From: Tolypothrix sp. PCC 7712
GTDB lineage: Bacteria; Cyanobacteriota; Cyanobacteriia; Cyanobacteriales; Nostocaceae
Reading direction: 5' to 3'
DNA: 64,000 nucleotides
NCBI RefSeq assembly: GCF_025860405.1
Contig: NZ_CP063785.1
Location: 1,550,001-1,614,000 of the forward strand
A program made the translations under genes and the position numbers. This document shows, piece after piece, positions 56,462 through 64,000 of this stretch. Within the stretch, counting starts at the first letter, position 1. Every line of letters begins with the position of its first letter. Under the pieces are notes generated by a model. It ran no database searches and was not told the origin of the DNA. It saw only the letters and a program-made list of their open reading frames with translations.

Positions 56462-56717
56462 GGTTCAATTCCTGCTTTAATTAAAAATTCCCTAACAGAT
56501 TTGACTGCTCCTTTATCTGTTTCATTTTGAGGATGCGGTTCGTGAAAACAGCTTTCACATCATTTAATTTGACACGAACCCGCGAACCTCTACCTTGAGT
56601 AATATCAGCACCTAGTGCTATGAACAAACTTTCAATATCTTTCCAAAGAATATTAGATGGTACAGGATTAGTAAAAATTAACTCTAAAATTTGACGTTGT
56701 TTGTTATTAAGATCCAT
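56458..56717 (-). pseudogene. hicA: hicA toxin, frameshifted
   Basis: The first about 53 codons give a normal HicA N-terminus (FTNPVPSNILWKDIESLFIAL, GRGSRVRVKLNDVKAVF). The frame then leaves the family and stops at 56481. Reading from the T-run in the other frame gives F-H-E-P-H-P and then NETDKGAVKSVREFLIKAGI, exactly the HicA tail, ending in a TGA overlapping the hicB ATG. A single-base deletion in the TTTT run (AAAA at 56545-56548 on the plus strand) restores both halves. The catalytic histidine region lies beyond the shift, so the toxin is predicted inactive unless slippage occurs or the call is a sequencing error. Confidence 0.8.
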
Positions 56718-56768
56718 TTCATAAATACAATTACAGCCATCTTAAGGTTAAGTTGGATATATTAATTA

Positions 56769-56799
56769 TTCAATGATATCATAATATGATATCATTGAA
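56769..56799 (+). promoter_or_regulatory. 31-bp palindromic operator candidate
   Basis: Perfect arms TTCAATGATATCAT and ATGATATCATTGAA around AAT. It lies 52 bp upstream of hicA (reverse) and 86 bp upstream of the VapB-like gene (forward), so it could serve both. HicB carries an RHH DNA-binding domain that could recognise ATGATATCAT. Function is inferred. Confidence 0.55.
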
Positions 56800-56805
56800 A
56801 TATAA

Positions 56806-56838
56806 AAGCGATCGCTTGTTCTAAAATAGTAGTGCGAT
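56806..56838 (+). repeat. Single HIP1 double unit
   Basis: AGCGATCGCTTG...AGTGCGATCGC is the same layout as one unit of the tandem array at 57954-58353 (two HIP1 sites about 26 bp apart). This shows the unit is dispersed as well as arrayed. Confidence 0.65.
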
Positions 56839-56884
56839 CGCTCTATATTAGATGTAGCAGCAAAAAATTAAAGTTATAAATTAT

Positions 56885-57109
56885 ATGTCTAGTTATCAAG
56901 AAGTATTAAATCAAGCTCAAAGTCTCACACCTGAAGAACAAATACGCCTAATTGAAGACTTATCAAGATTAATTCGTCAACAAATGATCGTGAAATCTCA
57001 GCCAAAGCGTAGCATTATAGAATTGCGTGGATTGGGTAAAGAAATTTGGAATGGTATTGATGCTCAAGAATACGTCAATGAGGAACGTGATTCATGGAAT
57101 AGGTATTAA
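56885..57109 (+). CDS. VapB-like antitoxin, orphan
   Basis: 74 residues matching small cyanobacterial antitoxins usually upstream of PIN toxins: MSSYQEVLNQAQSLTPEEQI, LIRQQ, IIELRGLGKEIWNGIDAQEY, NEERDSWN. Usually a PIN gene starts immediately after; here only MNAYFL-stop follows and the next gene is convergent. The toxin seems to have been lost. Its 3' end overlaps the convergent gene by 18 bp. Low-copy addiction or regulation by an orphan antitoxin is possible. Confidence 0.7.
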   Translation: MSSYQEVLNQAQSLTPEEQIRLIEDLSRLIRQQMIVKSQPKRSIIELRGLGKEIWNGIDAQEYVNEERDSWNRY

Positions 57110-57499
57110 TGAATGCTTACTTTCTATAACTTGTTCTTGATTAACTTCTTCTCTCGTAGCACTTTCACCATTACGGAATTGCTCAAATAATTCAAAAAAA
57201 TTATTTAATGCATCTCTTTCATCCGCAGAATAGAAAAGAATAATACTATCCCATCCATGCGAAGAGGTAATCTTAAATCTTGTTTGTATCCAATCTTGAA
57301 ATTGATTAAATTTAATCTCTTGTTGAGTTGGCGGTAAGCCTAAATCTTCTCTAGAACTCATGTACCCATCTAAAAAAGCTCTCAACCGAGTAATTGAGTA
57401 TTTACCTAAAAATATTCCCGGATTTCGTTTAATTTTATCTAACATCTCATAGAGATATTCATTAAGAGTTATAGTAATTGTCTGGTTATTGTTTAGCAT
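57092..57499 (-). CDS. Candidate immunity protein to papain-fold toxin
   Basis: 135 residues: ITLNEYLYEMLDKIKRNPGIFLGKYSITRLRAFLDGYMSSRED, a pattern (MLxxIxxxPGxxLGxxSIxxLxxFLxGY) I associate with small proteins next to polymorphic-toxin genes. DWIQTRFKITSSHGWDSIILFYSADERDALNNFFELFEQF follows. All-helical, cytoplasmic and acidic at the C-terminus. It starts 12 bp after the papain-fold gene, so an operon is likely. The immunity role is inferred from position and family feel. Confidence 0.62.
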   Translation of the reverse strand: MLNNNQTITITLNEYLYEMLDKIKRNPGIFLGKYSITRLRAFLDGYMSSREDLGLPPTQQEIKFNQFQDWIQTRFKITSSHGWDSIILFYSADERDALNNFFELFEQFRNGESATREEVNQEQVIESKHSLIPIP

Positions 57500-57511
57500 A
57501 ATCTTGAATAA

Positions 57512-57886
57512 TTAAAAATTTTCTTCTGTAATTTGGAACTGCTGACCGGAATATAATTTATTATAAAATTGTAAATTACCTAGCCATTGTTCTCTCGTGA
57601 GTCCATCAGGATGGTGATTATCAAAAATTATCTCCACTTCATTTATTATAATGGCAATACATTGATGACGACCGTTAAGAGAAATTGCATCTCCTGATAA
57701 ACTATCATCATAAATATAACTATTACGCCCTATTGCTGAACCTGTATAAAGTTTTATCCGCTTTCCAGAAATTCCTTGTGATATTAAGTAATCTTGCATA
57801 GCTTGAGCGCATTCAACACATTCAAGATTTTTATATTTTCTAATTATTTCTTTAATTTGATGGATTTTCTCAATACTTATAGTCAA
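57512..57886 (-). CDS. Papain-fold toxin-like protein (Tox-PL-2 type)
   Basis: I place the start at TTG 57886 (124 residues). The frame stays open to 58213, but the extra 109 codons are translated HIP1 repeats. A GTG at 57928 is another option. The core fits the papain-like Tox-PL-2 fold: Cys in ECVECAQAMQDYLISQG, SLSGDAISLNGRHQCIAII with the His, and EIIFDNHHPDGLTREQWLGNL with the Asp/Asn. Such domains are effectors in polymorphic toxins; here it stands alone with no delivery domain. The downstream gene may give immunity. Confidence 0.7.
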   Translation of the reverse strand: MTISIEKIHQIKEIIRKYKNLECVECAQAMQDYLISQGISGKRIKLYTGSAIGRNSYIYDDSLSGDAISLNGRHQCIAIIINEVEIIFDNHHPDGLTREQWLGNLQFYNKLYSGQQFQITEENF

Positions 57887-57953
57887 AATTTTTACTATAA
57901 ACTCAACTGCGATTAATGATTTTATCACTAAGGCAATCGCTTGTTGCGGAAGT

Positions 57954-58353
57954 GCGATCGCCTTACAGAAAACCTCAAAAAAAGCGATCGCCTGTTGTGG
58001 AATAGTAGTGCGATCGCCTTGCAGAAAACCGTAACGGAAAAGCGATCGCCTGTTGTGGAAGAGTAGTGCGATCGCTTTGCAGAAAAACTCAAAAATCAAG
58101 CGATCGCCTGTTGTAAAAGAGTAGTGCGATCGCCTTACAGAAAACCTCAAAAAAAGCGATCGCCTGTTTTGGAAGAGTAATGCGATCGCCTTGCAGATAA
58201 CCTCAAAAATCAAGCGATCGCCTGTTGTGGAAGAGTAATGTGATCGCTTTGCAGAATATCTTAAAAATCAAGCGATCGCCTGCTGTGGAAGTGCGATCGC
58301 CTTGCAGAATACCTCAAAAATCAAGCGATCGCCTGTTGTGGAAGTGCGATCGC
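57954..58353 (+). repeat. HIP1 tandem array, about 58-bp period, 14 perfect GCGATCGC sites
   Basis: GCGATCGC starts at 57954, 57984, 58010, 58042, 58068, 58100, 58126, 58156, 58182, 58214, 58272, 58293, 58325 and 58346. A degenerate site (GTGATCGC) is at 58240. The units repeat every 53-58 bp with two HIP1 sites each and conserved linkers (CTGTTGTGGAAGAGTA and TTGCAGAAAACCTCAAAAA). Spacers are not unique, so this is not a CRISPR array. It fills the gap between the papain-fold gene and the small membrane protein gene. Confidence 0.92.
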
Positions 58354-58473
58354 TTTATTTAAGTATAAATTCTTAATAAATCTGCTTCTGTTCGAGTTGC
58401 CAGCATTTTGTATATCACATTGAACAATAATATCAAGATGCATCATATTCACTTTCAATAAATTGTAGCTTAC

Positions 58474-58764
58474 CTACCGATTATTCTGTGGTAGCTGTTT
58501 TTCTAAATTTGTGACTTTTGTTTCTAAATTTGTGACTTTTGTTTCTAAATTTGTGACTTTTGTTTCTAAATCTCTAATTTTTAATGCCTGAAAGACTGTC
58601 ATCATAAACATGATAGAAATTGCAGCCAACGTAACTAGAATATAGGAGTTTTTGAGTGCGGAGTAACTATTTGCACGTCCGTAAGACTTAGTAACTGTAT
58701 AATCAACCTTTTCATAATCAACCTTTTCATCCATATCGCCATAGTTTTGGGGTTCATTAGACAT
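58474..58764 (-). CDS. Small membrane protein with LETKVTN coiled coil
   Basis: 96 residues. A cytosolic N-terminus has a short duplication (KVDYEKVDY). One transmembrane helix lies at about 40-60 (YILVTLAAISIMFMMTVFQA). The tail has three perfect heptads LETKVTN (66-86) encoded by a 21-bp tandem DNA repeat, then LEKQL. The heptad with Leu/Val in a and d positions forms a short coiled coil. Unrecognised family. It starts 14 bp after the membrane GTPase gene ends, so the two are probably co-translated and co-localised. Confidence 0.65.
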   Translation of the reverse strand: MSNEPQNYGDMDEKVDYEKVDYTVTKSYGRANSYSALKNSYILVTLAAISIMFMMTVFQALKIRDLETKVTNLETKVTNLETKVTNLEKQLPQNNR

Positions 58765-58778
58765 ATCAATCTCCTTTT

Positions 58779-59759
58779 TTACCTGCTTAATAGATATGAA
58801 ATTACAGGTCTGATATCATCTGCGCTGTTCCCATTTACACAAAAAACTTTTGTATTTATATTTCTATTTTGTTGGAAACAAGCTTCAGATATATTATTAA
58901 TTATTGTTTCAAATCTAAATATAGCATATTCTTGAGCGTTACAAAAATTTGGTAATGCGATATGTCCATTATCAATTAACTTCTCAATCAGATCTATTTT
59001 ATTAATTAAAAACACAACTTTTTGCAAATTATTACTATATAGCTCATTAAAAAGTATTTGTAATAGTCCATCACCTATATAACTCTCGTGTTCCCTAACT
59101 CTTGAGTCTATTTTACTTATTCCATCTCCGTCACTTAGCCACTGAAGTAAAGCCTCATCTTCAAGAAATTTTCCATGTTCGTCAGTTCTTCTAGGCACAA
59201 GATCCACAATAAATATAATCGCATTAACTAATCGGCTACCTTTAGAACCAGCAAAATATTGCGGGATGTCTGTTATTACTTGATTAGGCTTTTGTCCTTT
59301 ATAGTCAGCTATTTCTACATCAACATTATTATTATTTTTTTTATCTATTGTTTCGACGTTTGTTTCGACGTTGATTCCGTAGTGAAAAATATCAAAATAT
59401 TCAGTTGATTTAATCTGACTATTGCTAGTTTTATAAACTTTAAATATAAATGCAGTCTTTCTAAAAGTAGTTTTGCCAGATCCAGGACGACCAAATATTA
59501 AAATTCGATAGATTGATTTGTTGATGAATAAATTATTGACCCTGGAGTTTATTTCATCTCTGATAGGTGTCAATAAACATACTCCTATAGGAGTAAGTAT
59601 AAACAACGCCAAAGCCATAGCAGCTTCCGCATTGTCTGGGAATGTAACAATTATCCAACATCCAACAGAAATTACAATAACTGCGAATATAATAATAACA
59701 CCTATGCTCTTAATGCTCATAATGCTTTTTAATCTTATAAAAACTGAATTAATTTGCAA
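58779..59759 (-). CDS. Membrane-anchored GTPase-like P-loop protein
   Basis: 326 residues (ATG 59720 is an alternative start). Two N-terminal membrane helices (about 18-40 and 45-65), then a P-loop domain: Walker A GRPGSGKTT at 90-98, DYKGQ at 152-156 as a G3-like motif, IIFIVDLVPRR, and NKID at 253-256 as the G4 motif, followed by CVNGNSADD as possible G5. I do not recognise a named family. It is followed by a small coiled-coil membrane protein and lies between xisHI and the HIP1 array. Membrane-bound GTPases in such islands can be defence or stress modules, but that is inference. Confidence 0.68.
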   Translation of the reverse strand: MQINSVFIRLKSIMSIKSIGVIIIFAVIVISVGCWIIVTFPDNAEAAMALALFILTPIGVCLLTPIRDEINSRVNNLFINKSIYRILIFGRPGSGKTTFRKTAFIFKVYKTSNSQIKSTEYFDIFHYGINVETNVETIDKKNNNNVDVEIADYKGQKPNQVITDIPQYFAGSKGSRLVNAIIFIVDLVPRRTDEHGKFLEDEALLQWLSDGDGISKIDSRVREHESYIGDGLLQILFNELYSNNLQKVVFLINKIDLIEKLIDNGHIALPNFCNAQEYAIFRFETIINNISEACFQQNRNINTKVFCVNGNSADDIRPVISYLLSR

Positions 59760-59940
59760 TTACCTTAAGCAATTTAAATCTTTTTGCCTATAAGCCAATT
59801 AACTGCCTCAAGTAGTAAGGTAAGCAGTATGAATTCACAAACATGATATCCAGAAATTACGTATAATTCTTTGTTAAATAACAATTTTTAATACAAGGAT
59901 CTCTTATCTTTGTCTCCTTTGGAGATTTTCAAAACATCTC

Positions 59941-60276
59941 CTAACTCACTGCATAGTCTGTAAACTGTCTCATAAAAGGAGACTGGAACCCTAATACAAT
60001 ATCTTCATTGGGAACACCCGCAGCTACTAAATTAGCAGCAATATCATCCTCTGTACCATTCCACTGAAGCCAAATCTTGCCATTTTTAATATCAATATGG
60101 ATGATACAACTATGTACCCAGTTTTGACCTTCCCAGCCTACATGAACTATTTGATAATGGTCGCGTTCTGTATCAAAAATTGTCTCAACTTCTATATTTC
60201 CGTAAGCTGGTTTTTGCTCGCTATAATTATGTAGTATTTCTTGTACAAGCTGGCGATACAGAGTTAATTTATCCAT
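59941..60276 (-). CDS. xisI: XisI family protein
   Basis: 111 residues with the XisI pattern: LYRQLVQEILHNYSEQKPAYGNIE, TIFDTERDHYQIVHVGWEG, and the ending NEDIVLGFQSPFMRQFTDYA. XisH and XisI were first defined as factors needed for excision of the fdxN element in Anabaena; many paralogous pairs exist away from it. It overlaps xisH by 13 bp, same strand. Confidence 0.92.
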   Translation of the reverse strand: MDKLTLYRQLVQEILHNYSEQKPAYGNIEVETIFDTERDHYQIVHVGWEGQNWVHSCIIHIDIKNGKIWLQWNGTEDDIAANLVAAGVPNEDIVLGFQSPFMRQFTDYAVS

Positions 60277-60683
60277 TGGAAAATCACCTCTTGCTCTACA
60301 TCATAAATCAGCATTTTCACTTGATTTTCTGCTATCATATCTTTGGGAAAATCGAGTTGAAAAAATGTATTGTAAGTTGTTAAAGGTACGGCTAAATATA
60401 AAATACGCTCCGGCTGTAACCTTCTCAATGCACCTCGATAATTAATAAACTGTCCTAATGCAGTATGAAATTCTGAAATAGCAGATGACTGTTGTAAAAA
60501 ACTTTTAACTTCGACTGCTATTTTTTGTCCTTGGCGTTCTGCTGCTATCAGCTTTTCTGCGGCTAAATCAATAGAAAGATTTACTCCTCCCACGCTAATT
60601 GTGAGTGGATCTTTAGTAATTTGCCAACCGTCTTTCTGTAAAGCTGTTTTGACAACTTGATGAAAAACATCTTTAGCAGGCAT
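60264..60683 (-). CDS. xisH: XisH family protein (PD-(D/E)XK-like)
   Basis: 139 residues: MPAKDVFHQVVKTALQKDGW, then KIAVEVKSFLQQSSAISEFHTALGQFINYR. The ExK (VEVKSF) and upstream DLAAEKLIAAE residues form an endonuclease-like centre. Together with XisI this is a common cyanobacterial pair, possibly a conflict or restriction-like module. No fdxN element or xisF recombinase is in the window. Confidence 0.92.
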   Translation of the reverse strand: MPAKDVFHQVVKTALQKDGWQITKDPLTISVGGVNLSIDLAAEKLIAAERQGQKIAVEVKSFLQQSSAISEFHTALGQFINYRGALRRLQPERILYLAVPLTTYNTFFQLDFPKDMIAENQVKMLIYDVEQEVIFQWIN

Positions 60684-60751
60684 ACATATCTATAATTATA
60701 TTTCTAATTTTTAGACTGTTGCATTCTTTGTCATCTGTAAACACAGTTAAG

Positions 60752-60785
60752 AAAATAGAGACGTTCTTTAGAACGCCTCTATTTT
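60752..60785 (-). terminator. Terminator of chlH
   Basis: On the reverse strand AAAATAGAGGCGTTC pairs with GAACGTCTCTATTTT, with loop TAAA, 5 bp after the chlH stop, then CTT. The stem is strong, with A/T flanks working in both directions. Confidence 0.7.
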
Positions 60786-60790
60786 GATGA

Positions 60791-63700
60791 CTATTCTATG
60801 CCTTCAATCCGGTCTTCAACTTCTTGGTACAACTCGCGCAGACGATTTAAATTTTCCTCGCTAGTCTCCCAATAACCGCGTCCATTCACTTCTAACAAAG
60901 TTGATACAACTTTGCGGAAAGAATGGGGATTAAGGTTCATCAACCGTTTTTGCATTTCTTCATCTTTGATGAAGGTTTCATTGGTATCTTCGTAAATCCA
61001 GTTATCCACAGCGCCGGCTGTCGCACTCCAACCCATTGTGTTTACCAACCGCTTGGAGAGTTCGCGCACACCTTCGTAACCGTGAGATAGCATTCCCTCG
61101 TACCATTTGGGATTTAATAATTTAGTACGAGCATCTAAGCGCACGGTTTCTGATAATGTCCGCACTTGAGCATTAGCTGTGGTGGTATCTGCAATATAAG
61201 ATGCTGGTGTTTTACCATCACCCCGCAAACTTGCTACCAGCTTGGTGGGATCTGAGTCGAAGTAGTGGGAAACGTCCGTTAAGCTAATCTCGGAAGAATC
61301 GAGATTTTGGAATGTTGCATCAGCAGTTTTCAAAGTACTTTCAAAAATCTGCCGGGATTCGTCCATAATTCCGGGGTTATCGGAATTGAAGGCGAAGGAT
61401 TTCCGCTTCAGGTACATTTCTTGTAATTCGGCTTCGCTATCCCAAGTGCTGTTTTCTACTGCCAAGTTGATGTTGGAGGAGTAGGAACCAGATGCATTGG
61501 AGAAGACGCGGGTAGCTGCTTGACGCAGGTTAATGCCCATTTCCTCAGCTTGTTGCAAAGCGTGTTTGCGGACAAAGTTCATTTCTAAGGGTTCGTCTAT
61601 CTCCGCCGCCATCTTCACCGCTTGGTCTAGCAGGTTCATTTGGTTGATGAACAAGTCGCGGAATACGCCAGAACAGTTGATGACAACGTCAATTCTCGGT
61701 CTGCCCAACTCTTCTAAGGGTATCAATTCTAACTTGTTAACTCTTCCCAAGGCATCAGGAACGGGTCTGACACCAAGCATCCACATGATTTGGGCTAGTG
61801 ATTCCCCGTAGGTTTTGATGTTATCTGTTCCCCAAAGCACACAGGCGATAGTTTCCGGCCATTTACCGTCGTTTTCGGCTTTGTTTCTTGCCAACAACCG
61901 ATCGACAACGATTTTCGCTGATTGTACCGCCGCAGTTGTGGGGATGGATTGGGGGTCAAGGGCGTGAATGTTCTTACCTGTGGGTAATACATCCGGGTTG
62001 CGGATGGGATCGCCACCTGGGCCGGGTAGGATGTATTCGCCTTCTAAGCCTTTGAGTAGTCCACCGAGTTCGTTATCTGCACAAACTTGTTGTAAACAGA
62101 ATTCCAAATACTCAAATAATGGTTTGAGTGCGGAGACATCAACTTTGTTATAGCCTGCTTGATGCAATGCTTCTACCCAAGGTTCTTTTTTGCCCATGTT
62201 GAAGAAATTCAACCGGGAAACTAGGGAAACTCGACCTTCTGCGTCAGTTTGCGCTTTTACTAGGGCGCTAACTGCACCACGGGTAGCTAAGGTGATGTCT
62301 TGCAATAGCTGGACATCTTCTAAAATCCCTTTGTCGTTATTGTGGTAAATATCGTCAATGTTACGCCCAATGCTATTGGCGATAATTCGGGGTAAGCTGA
62401 GAATTTCTTCTTCTTGACGATCTAAGGAAGCAATGTTGACAAGAGTTGCGATCGCTTCTTCGGCTGTGGGTGGTTTACCAATGATATGCAATCCACAAGG
62501 TAACAACCGCGATTCAATTTCCATTAGCTTGCGGTACACGCTGCCAACAATATTATCCCGTTCATCTTCGGTCATATCCTTGGCATCGGTTTCCGGTAAG
62601 TCGATATCCTTATCCAGGTTCACCATCCGGCATTTATCCATGATGGAGTTAACAATGGGGATACCTCTTCCTGTATCTTTCAGGGTTTGGTAAGAAGCAA
62701 TTAATTCGCTGAGTTCTTTTAAACCCTTGTATAAACCAGCATTTTCTGCGGGTGGTGTCAGGTAGGAAATTGTCTCGGCATAGCTGCGGCGCTTGGCGAT
62801 TGTGGCTTCGCTGGGGTTATTGGCTGCGTAGTAATACAGGTTAGGAATTGTGCCAATTAGTTGGTCTGGATAACAATCGCCAGACATCCCCATTTGCTTA
62901 CCAGGCATAAATTCCAGAGAACCGTGAGTACCGAAGTGCAGTACAGCATCAGCTTGCCAAACTTGCTCTAGGTAGGTGTAGTAAGCAGCAAAACCGTGGT
63001 GCGGGCTAGCAGAACGGGAGAATAACAACCGCATCGGGTCGCCTTCGTAACCAAAGGTAGGCTGAACACCGATAAAGACGTTACCGAAATGCTTACCATA
63101 AATCAGCAGATTTTGCCCATCGCTGTTGAGATGTCCGGGAGGTGCGCCCCAGTTTTCTTCTAGGCGTTGAGAGTAAGGTGTCAATGCTTCATATTCTGGC
63201 ACTGACATTTTATAGGCGATGTTCAGCTCTGGGCTAGCGTACTGTGCTTGAGCATCGTGGATGACTTCTTGCATCAGCGCTTCGGCGGATTCCGGTAATT
63301 CCGGTAAATCGTAGCCGTTATTTTTCAGCGCTTTCATCACCTCATAAATGGAACCGAACACATCTAGATATGCAGCAGTACCCACATTCCCTTTATCAGG
63401 GGGGAAACTGAAAACGGTAATGGCAACTTTTTTATCTAGTTTGGGTTTGCGGCGGAGATTTGCCCATTTTAAGGCACGTTTGGCGACTACTTCCACACGG
63501 TCTTGGAGTGCGATCGCTTTGCCAGTAGCACCATCTCTACCTGATAAAATAATCGGCTCAATTGCTCCATCCAATTCCGGTATGGCAATTTGCAAGGCTA
63601 CTTGAATTGGATGTAACCCTAATTCGCTATCCATCCACTCTTCCGTGGTTTGGAATACTAAAGGTAAGGCTACCATGTAGGGGCGATTTAAGCGCTTGAG

Positions 63701-64000
63701 TGCGTCAATAGCTTTGGGATGGTCTTGTCTAGCAGGGCCGCCTACCAAAGCAAACCCAGTCAAAGAAATTACCGCATCTACTAAAGGTGTATTGGTAGTT
63801 GGTTCGTAAAAGTAAGCATCCACAGGCTTGGAGAAATCCAGACCACCTGCAAATACTGGTAGTACTTTGGCTCCCAGGGATTCTATCTCCTGGACGATCG
63901 CTACATAATGGGCATCATCCCCTGTAACTAGGTGGGTGCGTTGTAATACCAAACCTACACAGGGTGCTAAAGGATCTTTGAGATTCTTGGAGATATCCTT
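60791..64000 (-). CDS. chlH: Magnesium chelatase subunit H (5' part outside window)
   Basis: 1069 codons are visible; family length about 1330, so roughly 260 N-terminal residues lie beyond base 64000 (the frame is open to the edge). ChlH marks: [81 protein letters not shown], and [21 protein letters not shown]. It binds protoporphyrin IX and inserts Mg2+ with ChlI and ChlD, the first committed chlorophyll step. The similar CobN is excluded by these stretches. The terminator at 60752-60785 ends the unit. Confidence 0.96.
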   Translation of the reverse strand, partial: KDISKNLKDPLAPCVGLVLQRTHLVTGDDAHYVAIVQEIESLGAKVLPVFAGGLDFSKPVDAYFYEPTTNTPLVDAVISLTGFALVGGPARQDHPKAIDALKRLNRPYMVALPLVFQTTEEWMDSELGLHPIQVALQIAIPELDGAIEPIILSGRDGATGKAIALQDRVEVVAKRALKWANLRRKPKLDKKVAITVFSFPPDKGNVGTAAYLDVFGSIYEVMKALKNNGYDLPELPESAEALMQEVIHDAQAQYASPELNIAYKMSVPEYEALTPYSQRLEENWGAPPGHLNSDGQNLLIYGKHFGNVFIGVQPTFGYEGDPMRLLFSRSASPHHGFAAYYTYLEQVWQADAVLHFGTHGSLEFMPGKQMGMSGDCYPDQLIGTIPNLYYYAANNPSEATIAKRRSYAETISYLTPPAENAGLYKGLKELSELIASYQTLKDTGRGIPIVNSIMDKCRMVNLDKDIDLPETDAKDMTEDERDNIVGSVYRKLMEIESRLLPCGLHIIGKPPTAEEAIATLVNIASLDRQEEEILSLPRIIANSIGRNIDDIYHNNDKGILEDVQLLQDITLATRGAVSALVKAQTDAEGRVSLVSRLNFFNMGKKEPWVEALHQAGYNKVDVSALKPLFEYLEFCLQQVCADNELGGLLKGLEGEYILPGPGGDPIRNPDVLPTGKNIHALDPQSIPTTAAVQSAKIVVDRLLARNKAENDGKWPETIACVLWGTDNIKTYGESLAQIMWMLGVRPVPDALGRVNKLELIPLEELGRPRIDVVINCSGVFRDLFINQMNLLDQAVKMAAEIDEPLEMNFVRKHALQQAEEMGINLRQAATRVFSNASGSYSSNINLAVENSTWDSEAELQEMYLKRKSFAFNSDNPGIMDESRQIFESTLKTADATFQNLDSSEISLTDVSHYFDSDPTKLVASLRGDGKTPASYIADTTTANAQVRTLSETVRLDARTKLLNPKWYEGMLSHGYEGVRELSKRLVNTMGWSATAGAVDNWIYEDTNETFIKDEEMQKRLMNLNPHSFRKVVSTLLEVNGRGYWETSEENLNRLRELYQEVEDRIEGIE

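Noticed and set aside
57887..58213. Long N-terminal domain of the papain-fold protein
   Set aside because: The extra codons are translated HIP1 units (repeating CKAIALLF and NRRSL) and are not a domain.
57954..58353. CRISPR-like periodic array
   Set aside because: Sequence between the GCGATCGC sites is itself conserved from unit to unit and no cas gene is near, so it is a tandem HIP1-bearing repeat.
59941..60683. fdxN excision element boundary
   Set aside because: xisH/xisI pairs are widespread as paralogues; no xisF recombinase or nif gene is in the window.
60791..64000. CobN cobaltochelatase
   Set aside because: Motifs such as [20 protein letters not shown] and the overall alignment by eye match ChlH of oxygenic phototrophs better.

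Overview
The window looks like chromosomal DNA of a filamentous heterocyst-type cyanobacterium (Nostocales: Nostoc, Anabaena, Calothrix or relatives). Evidence is the many HIP1 octamers (GCGATCGC), short tandemly repeated repeats between genes, and a cyanobacterial gene set: chlG, chlH, ndhD, crtR, a Get3d-type ATPase, XisH/XisI, DUF2862 and a CYP120-like P450. No rRNA, tRNA or CRISPR array was recognised. Functions are assigned by reading protein motifs; no database search was run.

Layout. 1-2155: end of a peptide-export locus, with a CNBD/C39-peptidase ABC exporter cut by the window edge and an HTH protein upstream. 2225-3742: nested small mobile repeats. 3743-5107: a hydrolase-fold protein and SufE. 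5259-5767: a brnT-brnA toxin-antitoxin cassette between perfect 29-bp direct repeats. 6032-10916: a TMEM175-like channel, gatB, ndhD and a DCC-type thiol protein. 11080-14448: a divergent pair, a Ser/Thr kinase and an FHA-GAF-adenylate cyclase. 15355-21281: glycogen synthase, a small membrane protein, a threonine dehydratase-like enzyme, and a P450 coupled to a membrane protein. 21381-26654: a 1757-residue secreted nuclease mosaic with RTX repeats. 27234-30182: chlG with get3d and DUF2862 upstream. 30391-31146: a Uma2 protein.

31660-44019 is a one-direction polysaccharide export and assembly locus: ABC permease and ATPase with a Wzt-like C-terminal domain, two methyltransferase genes (one bimodular, one with a coiled coil), five glycosyltransferases and gmd. 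Several genes overlap by 4 to 8 bp. A candidate PIN toxin pair follows. 45024-53434 holds pyruvate kinase, beta-carotene hydroxylase, a NACHT-HEAT STAND protein and recN. An AarF/UbiB-type kinase follows at 53984-56053.

56123-60683 is an accessory island of small conflict-type genes: hicB with a frameshifted hicA, an orphan VapB-like antitoxin, a papain-fold toxin-like gene with a candidate immunity gene, a 58-bp-period HIP1 tandem array, a membrane GTPase with a small coiled-coil membrane partner, and xisH-xisI. The window ends inside chlH.

The items I find most worth following are the membrane GTPase/coiled-coil pair, the HIP1 array next to the papain-fold gene, the hicA frameshift, the brnTA cassette between direct repeats, the NACHT gene ending at a hicB fragment, and the nested MITEs with an apparent empty site in the same window.
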